NCBI GenBank assembly: GCA_947476285.1
Contig: CANJPU010000022.1
Coordinates: 1 to 64,000 of the forward strand
DNA: 64,000 nt
From: Comamonadaceae bacterium
Lineage (GTDB): Bacteria; Pseudomonadota; Gammaproteobacteria; Burkholderiales; Burkholderiaceae_C
Direction: 5' to 3'
The notes under the pieces were generated by a model, which saw only the letters and a program-made list of their open reading frames with translations, made no database searches and was not told the DNA's origin. A program made the translations under genes and the position numbers. Below are positions 1 through 7,774 of the stretch, piece by piece; position 1 is the first letter of the stretch; each line of letters begins with the position of its first letter.

Positions 1-131
1 CAAGATTGCACTCGACGCTGGGCTACGTCAGCCCGATGACGTTCGAGCAACGCTGGATCGCGGCCCAGCAGCAAGACAGGAAGTCCGCATAATGGGCAGC
101 CTATGGAGTGCGGTAAACAGGGGCAAGGTCA
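1..131 (+). mobile_element. IS3-family insertion sequence, right end only
   Basis: The first 92 bases encode the C-terminal tail of an IS3-type OrfB transposase. About 40 bases after the stop codon comes an end whose reverse complement begins TGACCTTGCCCCTG, the TGA..CCCC layout of IS3-family terminal inverted repeats. I place the outer end near base 131. The rest of the element lies outside the window, so the left end and target duplication cannot be seen. The insertion has cut the minus-strand gene next to it. Confidence 0.75.
3..92 (+). CDS. IS3-family transposase OrfB, C-terminal end (partial)
   Basis: Reading from base 3 gives 29 residues and a TAA. They include RLHSTLGYVSPMTFE, the highly conserved C-terminal signature of IS3-family OrfB (DDE integrase-type) transposases, found just after the last catalytic region. 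The 5' part, with the DDE residues and the orfA frameshift, is off the left edge. As far as seen the tail is undamaged, so the element may be intact, but that cannot be judged here. Confidence 0.85.
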   Translation, partial: RLHSTLGYVSPMTFEQRWIAAQQQDRKSA

Positions 132-863
132 AAAGCCGAGATGGCAGGCAAGGTTGTCTCCATCGTTGGTGTCACGAAGAGCATCCTCGACGGCCGTGCT
201 GGTCAACCAAGGGCACATGGCTTGGAGCGTGGTTTGGGCGATGTCTGGGTGGGCGCCGTGTACGGCCGCGTGCAAAACCAGCATGATGGAGTGGAGGTTT
301 TTGCTATTTGCAACTGATCGGATGGAGTCTGGCCCTATTGTCTGCAATACCAACCTGCAAAACGGGGCACTCCCGGTGTGAGCTGCCGCATTGGCAAGCA
401 TGGCGATGCGCTGCGCATCCGAACTCTGGCCCACTCGTTTGACCGATTCCTCCCCCAATCCCGTCAAAACGTTTTTACAGAGCGTTGGGTCACCAGAGCG
501 TGCAGCGGCGTTGGCGACCAGAGAAATGTCAAGTGCGCTTCCGTTGCGAACAGTTGCAGTGATGTTTGCTACGCCTAGGCAATCAAACGCTCGTCTGGAC
601 CAGTTCGCCCCCAGTTTGGATGCATTGTTCAGCAAAGCTGCGAGGCTGCCTGGGGCGGCAGCTTTGACCTCGTGGTCGGACCAAGTTTGGTTGAAAAGCT
701 TACCAAGGATGCGTTGCACCTGCTGCTTGCGATCGGTGTCGTTGGTGCGCTGGAGTTCTTGGGCTAGCGCATCAAGGTTGGGCTTTGGGTTTGGCGTCTT
801 TGGTTCTCCTGTGACTGTGGTGTTGAACTCTTCGTGTCTGTTTTGTCGTCGGTCTCCGTCCAT
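129..863 (-). pseudogene. helical-repeat protein of unknown function, 3' end cut by the IS3 element
   Basis: This is a 244-residue reading frame, starting at the first ATG after the upstream dehydratase gene; no strong ribosome site supports that start. Residues 110-149, 150-189 and 190-229 are three 40-residue repeats, with a weaker copy before them at about 72-109. Each begins with a hydrophobic helix (patterns like SLVANAAARSG or AMLANAAAHTG), followed by a Cys- or Ala-containing second helix. The layout recalls alpha-helical solenoids such as the HEAT/ARM-like SKWP repeats of plant-pathogen effectors, but I cannot assign a family. The TGA stop is the outermost TGA of the IS inverted repeat, so the original protein was longer. 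Confidence 0.6.
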
Positions 864-898
864 CGGACGGTGTCTGTGGTGCGCCCAACGCGACCGCG

Positions 899-2119
899 TC
901 AAAGACGCGCAGCGCGCTGCAAAGGGACTAGAGGTCTTCGCATTTGGGCCAGGATGTCCTGGTACTGCGCCATCTCTTGCGTGGCGATGACTTCTCGCCC
1001 GCTGGCTTGCGCGGCGCAGACGAGGTGGGGCACGCCAGTGGCGGCGTGCGAGGACAGCACACTCTGTGCGTGCGCCCCGATGTTGCGGCCAGAGACCACG
1101 CACAGCAGGTGCTTGCCGGCGACGGCCGCCGGATGTTCATGGCTGTACCGCAACAGGCCCGCGTAGGCCAGACATCCTGCGACTTCAGGTGGGCTGCCGC
1201 CGTCCCGTGCGAGCAGGAAGGCGGCCGCCCCGGCCTCTTCGCGCGAGACCACCATGATCTGGTCGACGAAGGCTTCGCACAGGGTGCGGGTGAGCTCGCC
1301 CACCTTGCCCACGGCGGTGCCACCTGCAAATGGGTCCACCTCCATGCTCAGCGGCGATGCCGGGCGCTCCGCGGCGCTGAGCGTGGCGTGCATGGCCGCT
1401 GCGCCCTGCAGTTGCACACCGATGACTTTGACATCATCGCCGTATCGGGCTTTCAAGTAGGCGCCGATGCCGGCGATCAGTCCACCGCCTCCGATGGGCA
1501 CAAACACTGCGTGAAGCTGTGCAGGACCAACGCCCCGTGCTTGCAACTGTTCCAGCATTTCCGGCGCGATGGTGCCCTGACCGGCGATGATGGCCTCATG
1601 CTCAAAGGGTGGAATGAAGGCGGTGCCTTCAGCCATGGCCACTTGCTCCGCCATGGCGTAGGCGGCGTTGAAGCTCTGGCCCTCGATGATGAGCTTGGCC
1701 GCTGGATTGAGCCGTTGCACCGCCGCGACTTTCACGGGGTCAGCGCCTGCCGGCATGTAAATGGTGCAAGGCAAACCACGCGCGGCGCAGGCCACCGCCA
1801 CACCCTGCGCGTGGTTGCCCGCCGACGCGGTGACGACGTGCGTTCCGCCGGGCAAAGCATCGATGGCCGCGGTGGCGCCCCGCACCTTGAACGAACCCAC
1901 CGCCGTTGCACCTTCGTCCTTGACCCAGATGCCTGCGCAGCTCAGCTTCAGCGCGGTGGCATCGGTGTCGAATTCGTGCAGTGGTGTTGGCGGGATCCGG
2001 CCGTGCAGCGACTGCCTCGTGCTGTCAATCGTGGTTGCCCATTCTCCAGCCAGGGCACGGAGTTCACTCGACAGGGGGGCGGGGCGAAGGTAGGTGGCGC
2101 AGGTGATCTCTGTCGGCAT
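899..2119 (-). CDS. threonine dehydratase-like PLP enzyme
   Basis: This 406-residue fold-type II PLP enzyme belongs to the serine/threonine dehydratase family. GSFKVRGA near residues 76-82 carries the PLP-binding lysine (K78), SAGNHAQG near 99-106 is the substrate loop, and a tetraglycine loop at 210-213 would bind the PLP phosphate. Family members deaminate L-threonine or L-serine to 2-oxo acids and ammonia, or racemise them. No clear C-terminal ACT-like regulatory domain is present, so it looks like a catabolic form rather than the large biosynthetic IlvA. The gene stands alone, 120 bases downstream of argF on the same strand. Substrate is uncertain. Confidence 0.85.
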   Translation of the reverse strand: MPTEITCATYLRPAPLSSELRALAGEWATTIDSTRQSLHGRIPPTPLHEFDTDATALKLSCAGIWVKDEGATAVGSFKVRGATAAIDALPGGTHVVTASAGNHAQGVAVACAARGLPCTIYMPAGADPVKVAAVQRLNPAAKLIIEGQSFNAAYAMAEQVAMAEGTAFIPPFEHEAIIAGQGTIAPEMLEQLQARGVGPAQLHAVFVPIGGGGLIAGIGAYLKARYGDDVKVIGVQLQGAAAMHATLSAAERPASPLSMEVDPFAGGTAVGKVGELTRTLCEAFVDQIMVVSREEAGAAAFLLARDGGSPPEVAGCLAYAGLLRYSHEHPAAVAGKHLLCVVSGRNIGAHAQSVLSSHAATGVPHLVCAAQASGREVIATQEMAQYQDILAQMRRPLVPLQRAARL

Positions 2120-2242
2120 AGGTCTCGGGCAATTCGCAAATCATTCCCCGAAGACCCGATATGAATCCTGCAAAAGAATTATTGTTTGACGTTGCCTAGC
2201 ATTTTAGAACTACGCCAAACCCAACCGCCGACGTTCACTCCG

Positions 2243-3175
2243 TCAGCCCACCCGCCCTAACAGCAAATACTCCATCAACGCCTTCTGCGCATGCATGCGG
2301 TTCTCCGCTTCGTCCCACACAACCGACTGCGGGCCGTCTATGACTTCTGCCGCCACTTCTTCGCCGCGGTGGGCCGGCAGGCAGTGCATGAACAAGGCAT
2401 CGGGTTTGGCAGCTCGCATCATTTCTTCGTCCACGCACCAGTCGGCAAAGGCCTTCTTGCGCGCTTCGTTCTCCGCCTCGTAGCCCATGCTGGTCCAGAC
2501 GTCGGTGGTCACCAGGTCGGCGCCCTGGCAGGCTTGCATCGGGTCCTTGAAGACCTTGTAGCTGTCGGTGCCGCGAATGCCGGCGATGGCCTGGTCCACC
2601 TCGTAGCCGCTGGGCGTGCTCAGGTGCACGGTAAAGCCCAGCAACTCGGCCGCCTGCAGCCAGGTGTTGGCCATGTTGTTCCCATCGCCCACCCAGGCGA
2701 CGGTCTTGCCGGCGATGGCGCCTCGATGCTCGATGTAGGTGAAGATGTCGGCCAGGATCTGGCAGGGGTGGAACTCGTTGGTCAGCCCGTTGATCACCGG
2801 CACGCGCGAGTGCCGCGCGAACAGTTCGATCTTGTCTTGCCCGAAGGTGCGGATCATCACCAGGTCGACCATGCGGCTGATGACCTTGGCGCTGTCTTCG
2901 ATTGGCTCGGCCCGGCCCAACTGGCTGTCGCCAGTGGTCAGGTGCACCACGCTGCCACCCAGTTGGTACATGCCCGCCTCAAAGCTCACCCGCGTGCGGG
3001 TGGAGGCTTTCTCGAAAATCATTGCCAGGGTGCGGTCGGCCAGAGAGTGGTGCTTCTCGTAGGCTTTGAATTTTTTCTTGATGATGGCCGCGCGCTGGAA
3101 CAGCCAGGCGTATTCATCGGCGGTGAGATCGCTGAATTGGAGGTAATGCTTCAAAGTCATGGCAGGAGGCGTCAT
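2243..3175 (-). CDS. argF: ornithine carbamoyltransferase
   Basis: It transfers the carbamoyl group of carbamoyl phosphate to ornithine, giving citrulline in arginine synthesis. The family signatures are present: STRTR at residues 58-62 for carbamoyl phosphate, HPCQ at 136-139, and HCLPAHRG near the C-terminus for ornithine. Length is 310 residues, normal for the family. The first ATG overlaps the argD stop in an ATGA arrangement, which suggests translational coupling and supports this start; a second ATG five codons on is an alternative. It forms a two-gene argD-argF operon. Confidence 0.96.
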   Translation of the reverse strand: MTPPAMTLKHYLQFSDLTADEYAWLFQRAAIIKKKFKAYEKHHSLADRTLAMIFEKASTRTRVSFEAGMYQLGGSVVHLTTGDSQLGRAEPIEDSAKVISRMVDLVMIRTFGQDKIELFARHSRVPVINGLTNEFHPCQILADIFTYIEHRGAIAGKTVAWVGDGNNMANTWLQAAELLGFTVHLSTPSGYEVDQAIAGIRGTDSYKVFKDPMQACQGADLVTTDVWTSMGYEAENEARKKAFADWCVDEEMMRAAKPDALFMHCLPAHRGEEVAAEVIDGPQSVVWDEAENRMHAQKALMEYLLLGRVG

Positions 3176-4368
3176 GGCGACGCTAAAAATTCACGCACCA
3201 GCGGCGCGAGCAGCGCGACGATTTCGTCGGCTTCGGCTTGGGTCAAGATGAGTGGCGGCACGATGCGGATGACGTTGTCGGCCGTCACGCTGATCAAGAG
3301 CCCGTTGTCAGCGGCGCGCTGAGTGAGCACGCCGCAGGGCTTGGCAAGCTCCACGCCAATCATCAGGCCCTGGCCGCGGATGTCGGTCACGCCGGGCAGT
3401 GCGCCCAGCTCGCGCCTGAGCGCGGCCATGAGGTGAGCGCCCACGCACGCCGCATTCTCCAGCAGACCGTCCTCCTGCATGATGCGGATGGTCTCGATGC
3501 CCGCGCGCATGGCCAGCGGATTGCCGCCAAAGGTGGTGCCGTGGTTGCCCGGCTGAAAGATATTCGCCGCCTTGGGCCCGGCCACCACAGCGCCCACCGG
3601 CACGCCAGAGCCCAGGCCCTTGGCCAGCGGCATCACATCGGGTTTGATACCCGCCCACTGGTGGGCGAACCATTTGCCAGTGCGACCCATGCCGCATTGC
3701 ACCTCGTCGATCATCAGCAGCCAATCGCGCTGGTCGCAGAGCTGACGCACTTGCTGCAGGTAGTCAACCCGCATTGGGTTGATGCCGCCTTCGCCCTGTA
3801 TGGTTTCAAAGAACACGGCGACCACATTCGGATTGCCCTCGGTGGCCTTACGCAGTGCGTCCATGTCATTGAGCGGCACGCGGATGAAGCCTTCGACCAG
3901 CGGGCCGAAACCTTTTTGCACTTTCTCGTTGCCAGTGGCCGACAGTGTGGCGATGCTGCGGCCATGAAAGGCCTTTTCGTACACCACGATCTCGGGCCGC
4001 TCGATGCCGCGGTCATGGCCGTACTTGCGCGCCAGCTTGATCGCCGCTTCATTGGCCTCAAGGCCGGTGGAGCAAAAGAACACGCTGCTCATACCCGAGA
4101 GCTCAACCAGCTTGGCCGCCAGCGTTTCCTGGCCGGGTACATGGTAGTAGTTGGAGCAGTGGATGATCTTGGCAAGCTGGTCCTGCAAGGCCGGCACCAG
4201 GCGCGGGTGGTTGTGGCCCAGGGTGTTGACCGCGATGCCTGCCAGCGCATCCAGGTACTGCTTGCCATTGACGTCCCACACGCGAACCCCTTGCCCGTGC
4301 GACATTGCGATCGGCACGCGGCCGTAAGTGTTCATCACGTGGGGCGAAGAAGCCTCGATCAAAGCCAT
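3172..4368 (-). CDS. argD: acetylornithine aminotransferase
   Basis: This class III PLP aminotransferase of 398 residues makes N-acetylornithine from N-acetylglutamate semialdehyde in arginine synthesis, and often also acts on succinyldiaminopimelate. STGLEANEAAIKLAR near residue 100, IDEVQCGMGRTG near 220-231 (D221 pairs with the PLP ring nitrogen) and K250 in PLAKGLGSG mark the cofactor site. A GGAGAG ribosome site precedes the ATG at good spacing. argF follows with a 4-base overlap. Between the ribosome site and upstream DNA lies a terminator-like hairpin, listed separately. Confidence 0.96.
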   Translation of the reverse strand: MALIEASSPHVMNTYGRVPIAMSHGQGVRVWDVNGKQYLDALAGIAVNTLGHNHPRLVPALQDQLAKIIHCSNYYHVPGQETLAAKLVELSGMSSVFFCSTGLEANEAAIKLARKYGHDRGIERPEIVVYEKAFHGRSIATLSATGNEKVQKGFGPLVEGFIRVPLNDMDALRKATEGNPNVVAVFFETIQGEGGINPMRVDYLQQVRQLCDQRDWLLMIDEVQCGMGRTGKWFAHQWAGIKPDVMPLAKGLGSGVPVGAVVAGPKAANIFQPGNHGTTFGGNPLAMRAGIETIRIMQEDGLLENAACVGAHLMAALRRELGALPGVTDIRGQGLMIGVELAKPCGVLTQRAADNGLLISVTADNVIRIVPPLILTQAEADEIVALLAPLVREFLASP

Positions 4369-4391
4369 TTGTCATCTCTCCAAAAAGAAAG

Positions 4392-4411
4392 CGGCTCAAC
4401 GAAGTGAGCCG
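4392..4411 (-). promoter_or_regulatory. hairpin with T-rich tail just upstream of argD
   Basis: On the minus strand a perfect 7-bp stem (CGGCTCA/TGAGCCG) with a 6-base loop is followed directly by CTTTCTTTTT and then the argD ribosome site. The shape is that of an intrinsic terminator inside the argD leader. It could end transcription from upstream DNA, or act as an attenuator or processing element. No leader peptide or competing stem was identified, so the role is inference. Confidence 0.45.
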
Positions 4412-4872
4412 TTGAGGCCCGATTTTAGGCATACCGCAGACACTTGGATATTGCCAATTGCGCATCACAGCGATGCGTGCCGCAGGCGGCCTGAGGCTCA
4501 AGTTGGGGCTGGGGGCGTGCTGCCGAAGCCTTGTCCGACCGCAGCTTGGGCGAGGCTCGCGATGCGCTTTCACTGATTCCTTCATCTTCGTTTTCCATAC
4601 CGATGCTTTCCTTGCTGACGCATCCAAGGCGGATGCCAGCTCCTTTACAGTTCGACGGTTTCTCCAATGAGAGGTCACAAAATTCGATGCTGCATCGGCG
4701 AGTGATCGCATAGTTCACTGCGAAAAAAACCAAAAAAGGTGTATGGATGTAGGATCCTGTGGTGCTAACCAACCGTTGCGGCTTCTGGTCGAAAACTGTG
4801 GCTTGGCGTCACGGCTGTCCTGGTCATACCGGACCAAGGTAAGGTCGGGCGCTGCTACTGGCGAGAGCGCCG
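4412..4872 (+). other. intergenic stretch without a recognisable gene
   Basis: Between the argD leader and the IS66 relic there are about 460 bases with several overlapping short frames on both strands. None resembles a known protein. A 57-codon minus-strand frame starting near 4595 has a fair AAGGA-type site but unremarkable, low-complexity content. The stretch probably holds the argDF promoter plus junk left by insertions. Confidence 0.4.
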
Positions 4873-5115
4873 CCTGATGCGCGGGCTGCTGCGGTAGTCC
4901 GTGTAGATGTCGTCTTGCTGGCTGTCGAGCCGCTGGACATGCGCTCGGGCAGCGAAGCGGCGCTGACACGCGGGGTCGTCGTCTTTGGCTCGGCCCGCCC
5001 ACACCATGTGTACCGGTTCGCCTACCGGCGGGCAAATCGCATAAAGCAGCTCGTGCACGATGGCATCGGCGCGTGGCTGGCCACGCGCCGACGGATCCAA
5101 GGCAACTTCATCTGA
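4873..5115 (+). pseudogene. IS66-family TnpB (Orf2) relic
   Basis: The frame through this stretch reads like IS66 Orf2: LLAVEPLDMRSG, then VVVFGSARPHHVYRFA, RRANRIKQLVHDGIG and AWLATRRRIQGNF. These match the order and spacing of the family core, whose usual form is LATEPVDMRAG..FGAA.PHHAYLFANRRANR.K.LVHDG.G. There is no plausible start codon, and the frame stops at a TGA exactly where the family usually has a tryptophan (GKF.WP). The remaining C-terminus is missing. No IS66 tnpA or tnpC is present, so this is a dead fragment. Confidence 0.8.
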
Positions 5116-5368
5116 GCCGAGGATGCTGCTCTTACACTTGGACTTACCTGCGCGCAGCGATAAGGTCGCCGAGAAGCCTGCGGTCTGCGATGCGTGGAAG
5201 CGCGCCCAGCACTGCATCATCCCGGCCGACGCCTTCTAGGAGCCAGACTGGCGCAGCGGCAAGCACATCCCGACGCGTCTTTCGTGAGCCGACCGCGAGC
5301 CACACGGCATCGCAGTCCTGCGGAGTTGGTGCAAGCCTGCGGGCGGCGAGGAACTCGGTGCGATTGGT
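5114..5368 (+). pseudogene. SRAP/YedK (HMCES-type) peptidase relic
   Basis: In the frame starting at 5114 the translation contains ARSDKVAEKPA, DAWKRAQHCIIPADAF, EPDWRSGKHIPTR and REPHGIAVL. These match the central part of SOS-response-associated peptidases (SRAP/DUF159), which crosslink to abasic sites in single-stranded DNA. Two in-frame stops (5237-5239, where a tyrosine is normal, and 5285-5287) and the absence of the N-terminal catalytic cysteine and the C-terminal half show that it is dead. It abuts the IS66 relic, so an insertion or recombination event probably joined the two. Confidence 0.75.
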
Positions 5369-5665
5369 AGCCGGGCTAGGTGCACCGGCCGACGTAGCTG
5401 ACCCACGACAATATTCGATTATCAGTGGCTAGCCAAATTACCGCAGCAATGTCTGCTTTCGGCCATCGGCAGACATCGCCAACCTGATGGCTGCTACCGT
5501 GGGTTGAAAGCTTGCACAACACCGCAAAAACACTTGGCGTTTCAAGATGGGGTTTACCACGCCCCATAGCGGTGCGTTCGAATAATTCGTACGCCTCAAG
5601 GGTTTCAGCGAATGGTGCCGCCTAGTATCTATGCGGAAGATGGGGAACCCGAGACAAGGAGTCCT
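5369..5665 (+). other. intergenic region before the catabolic operon
   Basis: No gene was recognised. The stretch holds an inverted repeat at 5450-5475 (separate entry) and presumably the promoter of the crotonase-led operon, though no convincing sigma-70 pair stands out. The ribosome site AAGGAG lies a few bases before the ATG at 5666. Confidence 0.4.
5450..5475. repeat. inverted repeat TGTCTGC-N12-GCAGACA
   Basis: Two perfect 7-base arms (5450-5456 and 5469-5475) flank TTTCGGCCATCG. There is no T-run, so it is not a normal terminator. It may be a member of a small dispersed palindromic repeat family or a piece of a lost mobile element; only this copy was seen in the window. Confidence 0.5.
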
Positions 5666-6439
5666 ATGGCCGCCGGAACAGTCAAGCTCGAAGTCAGGAA
5701 CCGCGTTGCCTACGTGACACTGGACAATCCGGAGAAGAGAAATGCCATCTCCGACGAGATGAGCGCGCAACTCGCTTCCCATTTCGACACCATCGAATCC
5801 GACCCCGAGATCCGCGTCGCCGTCATCACCGGCGCGGGGGACATAGCATTCTCGGCCGGCGGATTCATTCCAGGCTACGTGATGAAAAACCTCCTTGGCG
5901 TTGAGGGCGCGGGATTTCAGGAGCGTATCCCCAAGCCGGACGGCCGCAAGGTGTACATCGCAGCCATTAATGGCTATTGCCTTGCAGGGGGCTTTGGCCT
6001 CGCACTGGCTTGCGACCTTCGCATAGCGGCCTCGCACGCCAAAATTGGCGCGTCGGCCATGAAATTGGGTGTTATCGCAGGCGCCCAACAAAGCCAGCGG
6101 CTCATTCGCCTCATACCTTTCGCCAAGGCCCTGGAATTGATGCTGATGGCCAACCATGTCAGCGGCGATGAAGCCGAGCGTCTTGGGCTTATCAATGCCG
6201 TTGTTCCTGGTGAGCAGCTGATGGCCACTGCTACGGCTTGGGCTGAGCGTATAGCGTCTTTCAGCCCACTGGCTGTTCAGGGAACGAAGAACCTTTGCTA
6301 CGAGGGCGCCCACCTGAGTTTGGAGGATGCGCTGCGCCTTGAGGGCGAAGCATTCATGGCCAGTACACGCACGGCAGATGCACTTGAAGGGTTCACCGCA
6401 TGGACCGAAGGCCGAGCTCCCGATTTCAAAGGCCGCTGA
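5666..6439 (+). CDS. enoyl-CoA hydratase/isomerase family protein (crotonase)
   Basis: This 257-residue crotonase-fold protein would act on acyl-CoA thioesters. The start at 5666 is chosen because AAGGAG sits just upstream and it removes an atypical N-terminal extension. INGYCLAGGFGLALACD at about 101-117 gives the oxyanion-hole glycine region, and E157 in ALELML fits the second catalytic glutamate of hydratases. The first glutamate is absent: where PE is normal the sequence has SA (residues 130-131), and the FSAG.D motif reads FSAGGF. Plain hydration is therefore doubtful; isomerase, hydrolase or decarboxylase chemistry is possible. It heads a five-gene plus-strand cluster. Confidence 0.85.
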   Translation: MAAGTVKLEVRNRVAYVTLDNPEKRNAISDEMSAQLASHFDTIESDPEIRVAVITGAGDIAFSAGGFIPGYVMKNLLGVEGAGFQERIPKPDGRKVYIAAINGYCLAGGFGLALACDLRIAASHAKIGASAMKLGVIAGAQQSQRLIRLIPFAKALELMLMANHVSGDEAERLGLINAVVPGEQLMATATAWAERIASFSPLAVQGTKNLCYEGAHLSLEDALRLEGEAFMASTRTADALEGFTAWTEGRAPDFKGR

Positions 6440-6483
6440 GATGTTGACCATGAAATCGGGGTTGACGACAGGAGTGACGGCAC

Positions 6484-7731
6484 ATGCCAAGTGAGGTCAG
6501 GTCCGCCGCAGAAGCACTCGCGGGTATTCGCCCGGGCGCTTCGATCGTTGTCTCGGGCTGCTCCGGAGTTCCGTCCGTTTTGCTCAAGGCGCTTTCTGAC
6601 GACTCGGAGCGCTTCCGCGGTGTCACCATTTATTCGGGGCTGATGTGCGGCCCGTCCAGTTACGACTTTCTCGCGCCAAAACACGAAGGACGGATCCGGC
6701 ATGTAAGTTGGCACATGCCGCACGCGTTCATGAGGGGCATTGCGGCGCCGCACGTGGAGTTTCTACCGATCTCCTGGGCGCGCATCGACAGGTTCCTGGA
6801 AGATCTCAAACCCGACGTAGCACTCGTTCAACTTTCTCCCGCACGGGCGGGCAAATACAACCTGGGCGTCAGCGTGGGATATCACCCAAGCGCCATCCGC
6901 ACTGCCCGCGTCGTGATTGCGGAGGTGAACGACCGTATGCCGTGGACGTTCGGTAACTCTGACGTGGACGAGAGCGACGTCGACCTGATCTTGCCGGTCT
7001 CCTATCCGCTTGCTCCGTTTGACCAGCCGACGACGCTGGACCCCGTGCTCGCCCAAGTGGGTGACATCGTTGCAGGTCTGATACCGAACGGCGCCATCCT
7101 GCAGATCGGAGTCGGAGGCATTCCCTCTGCGACGCTGACGAGCTTGAACCGGTCAGGTCGGCAGGTCTCGGTTTATTCGCTTGTTACAGACGAGCTAGTT
7201 GATCTGGCGGTTAGTGGGGGTCTCTGCCCCATCGGGGAATCGGGCCCCAGCATCGTTGCATGCGAGTCTCTGGGCACGCAGAAAACCTGGGATTTTCTTG
7301 CCGAAAATCCAGATGTGCACATGGTGCCTTCTACCCAGATGCAGAATGCTGCGCTGCTGAGCCGGCTGCAATGTTTCTACTCGCTGAATTCGACTCTGGA
7401 GATCGACCTGCTTGGACAGTGCAACTCCGAGCAACTTGCCGGAAGGCAGATCAGCGGCATTGGGGGAAGTGTTGACTTTATGGAGGGCAGTTGGCTGTCT
7501 CCCGGAGGAAGAAACATCGTTGCCCTGGCATCGGCGACCCGTGACGGTCGGTCGCGTATTGTCTCGACGCTGGCTGCCGGTACGCCGGTGACGCTCCCTC
7601 GGCACGCGGTACACACGGTCGTGACAGAGTTCGGATCGGCCGTACTCTTCAACAAATCAGATCGGCAGCGGCGCGACGCGCTGATCGCTATTGCGCATCC
7701 GGATCACCGGGCAGCACTGCAGGCTGGGTGA
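6484..7731 (+). CDS. acetyl-CoA hydrolase/transferase-family (class I CoA-transferase-like) protein
   Basis: This 415-residue protein has the two-domain layout of the Cat1/4-hydroxybutyrate CoA-transferase family. ILQIGVGGIPSA near 205-216 is the glycine-rich loop opening the second domain, and ISGIGGSVDFMEG followed by SPGGRNIVAL is the usual C-terminal signature. The family's covalent glutamate normally sits in an H(S/T)EM motif after the glycine loop; here the segment reads VYSLVTDELVDL (230-241), with no Glu at that place. A GGAG site precedes the start. It probably moves CoA between carboxylic acids for the operon's substrate, but activity needs testing. Confidence 0.8.
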   Translation: MPSEVRSAAEALAGIRPGASIVVSGCSGVPSVLLKALSDDSERFRGVTIYSGLMCGPSSYDFLAPKHEGRIRHVSWHMPHAFMRGIAAPHVEFLPISWARIDRFLEDLKPDVALVQLSPARAGKYNLGVSVGYHPSAIRTARVVIAEVNDRMPWTFGNSDVDESDVDLILPVSYPLAPFDQPTTLDPVLAQVGDIVAGLIPNGAILQIGVGGIPSATLTSLNRSGRQVSVYSLVTDELVDLAVSGGLCPIGESGPSIVACESLGTQKTWDFLAENPDVHMVPSTQMQNAALLSRLQCFYSLNSTLEIDLLGQCNSEQLAGRQISGIGGSVDFMEGSWLSPGGRNIVALASATRDGRSRIVSTLAAGTPVTLPRHAVHTVVTEFGSAVLFNKSDRQRRDALIAIAHPDHRAALQAG

Positions 7732-7774
7732 GCAGCGCCAGTGTCCCAAACTTGATAGATTGAGGAGACTTAGC

